From the NCBI GenBank assembly GCA_003650785.1, contig QMRW01000013.1, positions 1 through 17,524 on the forward strand: a stretch of 17,524 nt of DNA, given 5' to 3'. Under the pieces are notes generated by a model. The model searched no databases and was not told the origin of the DNA. It saw nothing but the letters and a program-made list of their open reading frames with translations. The DNA is from Thermoprotei archaeon. GTDB lineage: Archaea > Thermoproteota > Thermoprotei > Thermofilales > B20-G17. Numbering within the stretch: the first letter of the stretch is position 1; the number at the start of each line of letters is the position of its first letter. Positions 14,468 through 17,524 of this stretch are shown here, piece after piece. Position numbers and translations under genes: made by a program.

Positions 14468-14497
14468 TACTCCTAGATATAATTCCTGGGCGAGTAT

Positions 14498-15193
14498 ATG
14501 CAGGTAATAGAGACCCCGTACTTCACCATGATTTCAGCATTACTATCGGTAAGTACTCTAATTTTAATTATAATAATAGTAATACTAATGCACAAACTTT
14601 CAAAGCATATAAAAAATGTCAGTGGTAAAGTATCATCTATGGCGGAGTCATTGGAGAAAAATTTAGATATGGTAAGTAAAATTTCTGAACTAAGTGATGC
14701 TATAGACGTTGTCAAGAGGAGAATGGCCTCGTTATCCACTAGGGACATAGAGGAATCTATATTTGAGCTTACGCGAGTACTACAGAAAATGTCACAACTA
14801 CTATCACAACAGGCCATGGCTACCTATGGACCAACACCTGTATCTCCACCAGAAAAAGAGCCTGAAGAAAGAGAGGTTGAAGTAGCACTACCAACGGATA
14901 TTACCAGTATAGACGAGATTGGGCCTATTGTTATCTTCAGGTACGATGGAACAGTAGTCGAATATAGTGGTATTGAACAACCTACAAAGAAAGCAGCCTA
15001 TATGGTGGAATCTATTAGGAACTTAGATGAAGCCGAAGTGAAGAACGATGTTATACTCATGCCTGAGGTAGCTGTACTAAAGCTACCGATGGGTCTCTAC
15101 GCGGCTATTTTCAAGAAAATAGACAATATAGACATTGCACTAAAGATACGTGAGGTACTAAGTAAGTACGTGGAGGGATATCGTGGAAGCTGA
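14498..15193 (+). CDS. Membrane-anchored coiled-coil protein with a C-terminal roadblock/longin-like domain
   Basis: I do not recognise a named family. The 231 residues divide into an N-terminal hydrophobic helix (about 11-31, MISALLSVSTLILIIIIVIL), a helical coiled-coil region (about 33-107), a proline- and glutamate-rich linker (about 112-130) and a compact C-terminal domain (about 135-231, IDEIGPIVIFRYDGTVVEYS ... YAAIFKKIDNIDIALKIREV). The last domain resembles the strand-helix order of roadblock/longin folds. A single membrane helix with little charge before it and basic residues after it suggests that most of the protein faces the cytosol. The gene overlaps the roadblock gene behind it by 11 bases, so the two are probably translated together and may form a complex at the membrane. 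The C-terminal domain assignment is tentative; the membrane helix is clear. Confidence 0.8.
   Translation: MQVIETPYFTMISALLSVSTLILIIIIVILMHKLSKHIKNVSGKVSSMAESLEKNLDMVSKISELSDAIDVVKRRMASLSTRDIEESIFELTRVLQKMSQLLSQQAMATYGPTPVSPPEKEPEEREVEVALPTDITSIDEIGPIVIFRYDGTVVEYSGIEQPTKKAAYMVESIRNLDEAEVKNDVILMPEVAVLKLPMGLYAAIFKKIDNIDIALKIREVLSKYVEGYRGS
15172..15177 (+). promoter_or_regulatory. Ribosome binding site inside the previous gene, setting the roadblock start
   Basis: GGAGGG ends five bases before the GTG at 15183 and lies within the end of the membrane-protein gene. It supports the GTG start and translational coupling of the pair. Confidence 0.65.
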
Positions 15194-15560
15194 TAAAATC
15201 AAGGAGCTGGCGAGTTCACTAATAAGGGGAGCAAGGGGGAATATAGAAGTAGTAGTCATAGCATCTGAAGACGGACTACCGCTAGCAACCGAGATACTAG
15301 GTAAACCTGTAGATACAGATGCTATGGCTGCTGTTGGAGCTGCTATCTCAGGAGCTACAGGTTCCCTCATAGCGATGTTTGAAAGCGAAACTGGAAAGGA
15401 AGTAGTTCAACCGAGAATGATAGATACTGTACTCCCAGATGGAAGGCATTTGATAGTAAAGCCAGTAGGCAATGTTCTTATCTGTACACTCACCTCAGAG
15501 AGACCGAATTTAGGACTTATATTCCTACTTCTTGAGGATCTAGATAGAACAAAAGAATAA
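15183..15560 (+). CDS. Roadblock/LC7 domain protein
   Basis: The 125 residues form a single roadblock/LC7 domain: EVVVIASEDGLPLATEI, the helix DTDAMAAVGAAISGATGSLIAMFE, then IDTVLPDGRHLIVKPVGNVLICTLTS and the closing PNLGLIFLLLEDL helix. Proteins of this fold usually act as dimers that bind small Ras/Rab/Arf-like or MglA-type GTPases and act as exchange or activating factors. No GTPase gene is in the window. The start is the GTG at 15183, with GGAGGG five bases before it; it overlaps the membrane-anchored gene by 11 bases. The likely arrangement is that the upstream protein ties this one, or a heterodimer of the two, to the membrane. That is inference from operon structure. Confidence 0.9.
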   Translation: MEADKIKELASSLIRGARGNIEVVVIASEDGLPLATEILGKPVDTDAMAAVGAAISGATGSLIAMFESETGKEVVQPRMIDTVLPDGRHLIVKPVGNVLICTLTSERPNLGLIFLLLEDLDRTKE

Positions 15561-15609
15561 CTTATTAAGGAACATAACATTAGTTCTAGCACTACTATCT
15601 TCTAAAACC

Positions 15610-15617
15610 TTTTATAC
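15610..15617 (+). promoter_or_regulatory. TATA box of the dehydrogenase gene
   Basis: TTTTATAC, preceded by AAAACC, predicts transcription from about 15640, eight bases before the GTG at 15648. Confidence 0.5.
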
Positions 15618-15647
15618 ACAACACGTCACTTCTGTAGGGAAGTCTGA

Positions 15648-16691
15648 GTGAAGGCCGCAGTACTATACACTGTAGGTTGCTTAAGAGTAGTTGATATAGA
15701 GACCCCAAAGCCTGGACCTGGTGAAGTACTCATAGAAGTGAAGGCATCCACCATCTGCCCAACAGATCTGAGGAAGTATTTAGGACATACTAGTATAACC
15801 TTTCCCATAATACTTGGACACGAATTCTCAGGTATAGTTACTGAACTTGGAGAGGGAGTGAATAATGTAGCTCCACAGGATAGAGTTACAGTATTTCCAA
15901 TATACTCATGTGGAACATGCAGATACTGTAGAGAGGAACGATATAACCTATGTAATAAACTTAGTGGTATAGGAGGAGCTGTAGAGCTTGGAAAGAAACT
16001 TAATGGAAGTTTCGCTGAGTACATTGTAGTTAGAGCTGAGAACATATTTAAGCTTCCTGAAAACGTGGACTTTGAAGAGGGGGCTCTAATAGAGCCACTA
16101 GCCGCGGCTTTAAGAGGGATTATTCAATCCAATGTTAAGCCTGGAGATATCTCCTTAGTAATGGGTGCTGGTCCTATGGGATTACTCCAAGTAATGCTGC
16201 TCAAGAAAATGGGTGCAGCGAAAGTCATAGTAAGCGATCCACTTCCACACAGGAGAAAATGGGCAAGAAAATATGGAGCTGATGTAACAGTGGATCCCTA
16301 TACCGAGGATTTAGGAGAGATAGTTAATTCAGAAACTGATGGATATGGTGTAGATGAAGTAATAGTCTCAGTAGGCGGCAGTATCGAGGCTGAGTTGATA
16401 TCTCAGGCTCTAAAATTCACCTCTAAGTCGGGTACAGTAGTAGTATTTGCTGGAACGTGGCCTTTGAAATATACCACAATAGATCCTAATCTCATACACT
16501 ATGGAGAGAGAAGAATAGTTGGAAGCTTCTTGTATACTAGAAGTATATTCGAGCGTGCTCTTAGGTTAGCTGCCTCAAGAACCCTAAACCTCTCTGACAT
16601 GATAACACATAGATATCCCCTTGAACGTATTGAAGATGCCTTCAGAGTAGTATACTCAAGAGAAGGGATCAAAGTGGCTGTTCTGCCATGA
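15648..16691 (+). CDS. Zinc-dependent medium-chain alcohol/polyol dehydrogenase
   Basis: This 347-residue enzyme of the medium-chain dehydrogenase family oxidises an alcohol or polyol with a nicotinamide cofactor. The catalytic zinc site is Cys37, His58-Glu59 (GHE) and probably Glu149 (EPL). The structural zinc is held by Cys88, Cys91, Cys94 and Cys102. The cofactor fold has GAGPMG at 173-178 and an acidic Asp197 at the end of the second strand (VSDP), which favours NAD over NADP. The C-terminal region (GSFLYTRSIFERALRL ... ITHRYPLERIEDAF) resembles sorbitol/L-threonine dehydrogenase relatives, so a polyol or sugar alcohol is a reasonable guess, not a proof. GTG 15648 is the start because a TATA box places transcription just upstream. 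It stands alone; the next gene has its own promoter. Confidence 0.93.
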   Translation: MKAAVLYTVGCLRVVDIETPKPGPGEVLIEVKASTICPTDLRKYLGHTSITFPIILGHEFSGIVTELGEGVNNVAPQDRVTVFPIYSCGTCRYCREERYNLCNKLSGIGGAVELGKKLNGSFAEYIVVRAENIFKLPENVDFEEGALIEPLAAALRGIIQSNVKPGDISLVMGAGPMGLLQVMLLKKMGAAKVIVSDPLPHRRKWARKYGADVTVDPYTEDLGEIVNSETDGYGVDEVIVSVGGSIEAELISQALKFTSKSGTVVVFAGTWPLKYTTIDPNLIHYGERRIVGSFLYTRSIFERALRLAASRTLNLSDMITHRYPLERIEDAFRVVYSREGIKVAVLP

Positions 16692-16727
16692 TCCTGATAG
16701 TGCAATACTAAGTGTAGATAGTTCTCT

Positions 16728-16749
16728 TACTATATGCTTACATATAGTA
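16728..16749. promoter_or_regulatory. Perfect 9-bp inverted repeat next to the TATA box of the secreted-protein gene
   Basis: TACTATATG (16728-16736) and CATATAGTA (16741-16749) are exact complements around the loop CTTA. The right arm ends one base before the TATA box AATATATAAG at 16751-16760. On DNA it looks like an operator for a dimeric regulator that would compete with TFB/TBP. As RNA it could be a hairpin after the dehydrogenase gene, whose stop lies 36 bases upstream. I prefer the operator reading because of the contact with the TATA box. Confidence 0.55.
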
Positions 16750-16750
16750 G

Positions 16751-16760
16751 AATATATAAG
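16751..16760 (+). promoter_or_regulatory. TATA box of the secreted-protein gene
   Basis: AATATATAAG predicts transcription from about 16782, giving a leader of about 25 bases that contains GAGGGAG before the ATG at 16807. Confidence 0.5.
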
Positions 16761-16806
16761 TAGATACTAAATAGAGACATGTGTAACTACTAGAGGGAGT
16801 GAGAGA

Positions 16807-17524
16807 ATGGAGAGAATGTACAAATTGTCTATATTAATCTTACTGATATCCATAATGTTGTTCATCCAGATGAGTAAGGCCGAACCAACTAAAATTGTAA
16901 TTAAGGGTATAGTAAAAGATAGTGAAGGAAGAGGTATTTCAAATGCCCTCGTACTGATATGGAGTGACTTCGAAGTTACTGTAGTAGCTCATACACTTAC
17001 AGAAAAAGACGGATACTTTAGTTTAGAAGTAAAACCTGGTCCCTACTACTACCTGTACATACTTCCTCTAAATGAAGATTTGACTAGAGTTGTGTACACT
17101 CCACTTTACATGGCTCTTCCCGAGATCACTGATATAGAGGAAATCGAGATTGAGGCTATAGTCAGACCAGTTGGTTATATCAATATCACAGGTGAGATAA
17201 TATATGTTGGTGGTATCTGGTCGGGATACTTTACTATAGAGCTTATGAGAGAGATCGAAGGAAGACATAAACCACTCGGAGAGACGATAACCTGCGGTAA
17301 TGCTATTATAAAATTGACGAATAAGACTGAGCTTAAAAGAAGAATAGAACTTATTGATGTATACGGCTATGGAGGCTACCTCGTTGTCTACAGTCGAACC
17401 TATAAGGAAGGAATTACCCCTACAACTGTCGTAACCTCGAGAATGGTAATAGTCCCCGCGAATATCGACATACTAATTAAAGTGAGTACTAGTGTTTACG
17501 ATAAGAGACCCGAGGTTTCTCCTC
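16807..17524 (+). CDS. Secreted or surface protein with a carboxypeptidase-regulatory-like domain, 3' end missing
   Basis: The frame opens at ATG 16807 and stays open to the last base (239 complete codons), so the gene continues beyond the window. The N-terminus is a signal peptide: MERMYK, a hydrophobic core LSILILLISIMLFIQM and a likely cleavage after SKA (about residue 25). Residues 28-85 look like a carboxypeptidase regulatory-like (CarboxypepD_reg) beta-sandwich: VIKGIVKDSEGRGISNALVL ... TEKDGYFSLEV. The next part is strand-rich without a recognised domain (PVGYINITGEIIYVGG). Such modules are common at the start of archaeal surface proteins and extracellular enzymes, but the main domain is not in view. 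GAGGGAG precedes the start. A perfect inverted repeat lies upstream of its TATA box. Confidence 0.8.
   Translation, partial: MERMYKLSILILLISIMLFIQMSKAEPTKIVIKGIVKDSEGRGISNALVLIWSDFEVTVVAHTLTEKDGYFSLEVKPGPYYYLYILPLNEDLTRVVYTPLYMALPEITDIEEIEIEAIVRPVGYINITGEIIYVGGIWSGYFTIELMREIEGRHKPLGETITCGNAIIKLTNKTELKRRIELIDVYGYGGYLVVYSRTYKEGITPTTVVTSRMVIVPANIDILIKVSTSVYDKRPEVSP

Noticed and set aside
14365..14628. Plus-strand frame upstream of the roadblock operon (87 codons)
   Set aside because: It runs across the operon promoter and into the membrane-protein gene in another frame; no ribosome site and no protein-like composition.
1..17524. Mobile elements, CRISPR arrays, tRNA or rRNA genes
   Set aside because: No transposase or integrase frame, no regularly spaced repeats and no tRNA-like T-arm sequence in the gaps were found.

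Overview
The window looks like chromosomal DNA of a thermophilic archaeon, most likely from the Thermoproteota (crenarchaeal side). The grounds are an Alba chromatin protein, an archaeal-type aspartyl-tRNA synthetase, a PAC2-family protein, a stand-alone DUF123 GIY-YIG protein, heavy use of AGA/AGG, ATA and CTA codons, TATA boxes placed so that many transcripts would start within about 10 nt of the start codon, and GGTGAT/GGAGG-type ribosome sites where genes are coupled. I cannot name a genus. No tRNA, rRNA, CRISPR array or insertion sequence is visible, and no gene-free stretch exceeds 300 bases.

Left part (1-5826, all + strand): the 3' part of the NAD(P)HX repair enzyme Nnr (cut by the window edge), a radical SAM enzyme with an added N-terminal zinc ribbon, aspartyl-tRNA synthetase, a 97-residue protein made of two exact 41-residue repeats carrying eight cysteines as four Cx6C pairs, a PAC2-family protein that starts one base after the stop of the cysteine protein, a possible 35-residue charged peptide, Alba, and a 108-residue protein of unknown function. 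Most of this is housekeeping (metabolite repair, translation, protein quality control, chromatin); the cysteine protein is the odd item.

Middle part (5815-8349, - strand): a DUF123 GIY-YIG-fold protein that overlaps the preceding gene tail to tail, a 172-residue protein with three cysteines in an alpha/beta fold, and ThiC, which makes the pyrimidine half of thiamine. ThiC is divergent from a large glycoside hydrolase family 3 enzyme (8548-11460, + strand) with an inserted PA14 domain, a fibronectin-III-like domain and an extra CARDB-like C-terminal domain but no signal peptide.

Right part (11461-17524): a two-module protein joining a HExxH metallopeptidase-like domain to a von Willebrand A domain with an intact MIDAS motif but without the usual MoxR ATPase next door; a convergent TIM-barrel sugar isomerase/epimerase-like protein; a two-gene operon of a membrane-anchored coiled-coil protein and a roadblock/LC7 protein; a zinc medium-chain alcohol/polyol dehydrogenase; and the start of a secreted protein with a carboxypeptidase-regulatory-like domain that runs off the right edge. 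The GH3 enzyme, the TIM-barrel protein and the dehydrogenase suggest a sugar-using lifestyle, though no transporter is seen.

The most noteworthy signals are the 4 x Cx6C repeat protein coupled to PAC2, the membrane-anchored roadblock operon with a CAATTGTA direct repeat upstream of its TATA box, a perfect 9-bp inverted repeat abutting the TATA box of the secreted-protein gene, and the orphan metallopeptidase-VWA protein.
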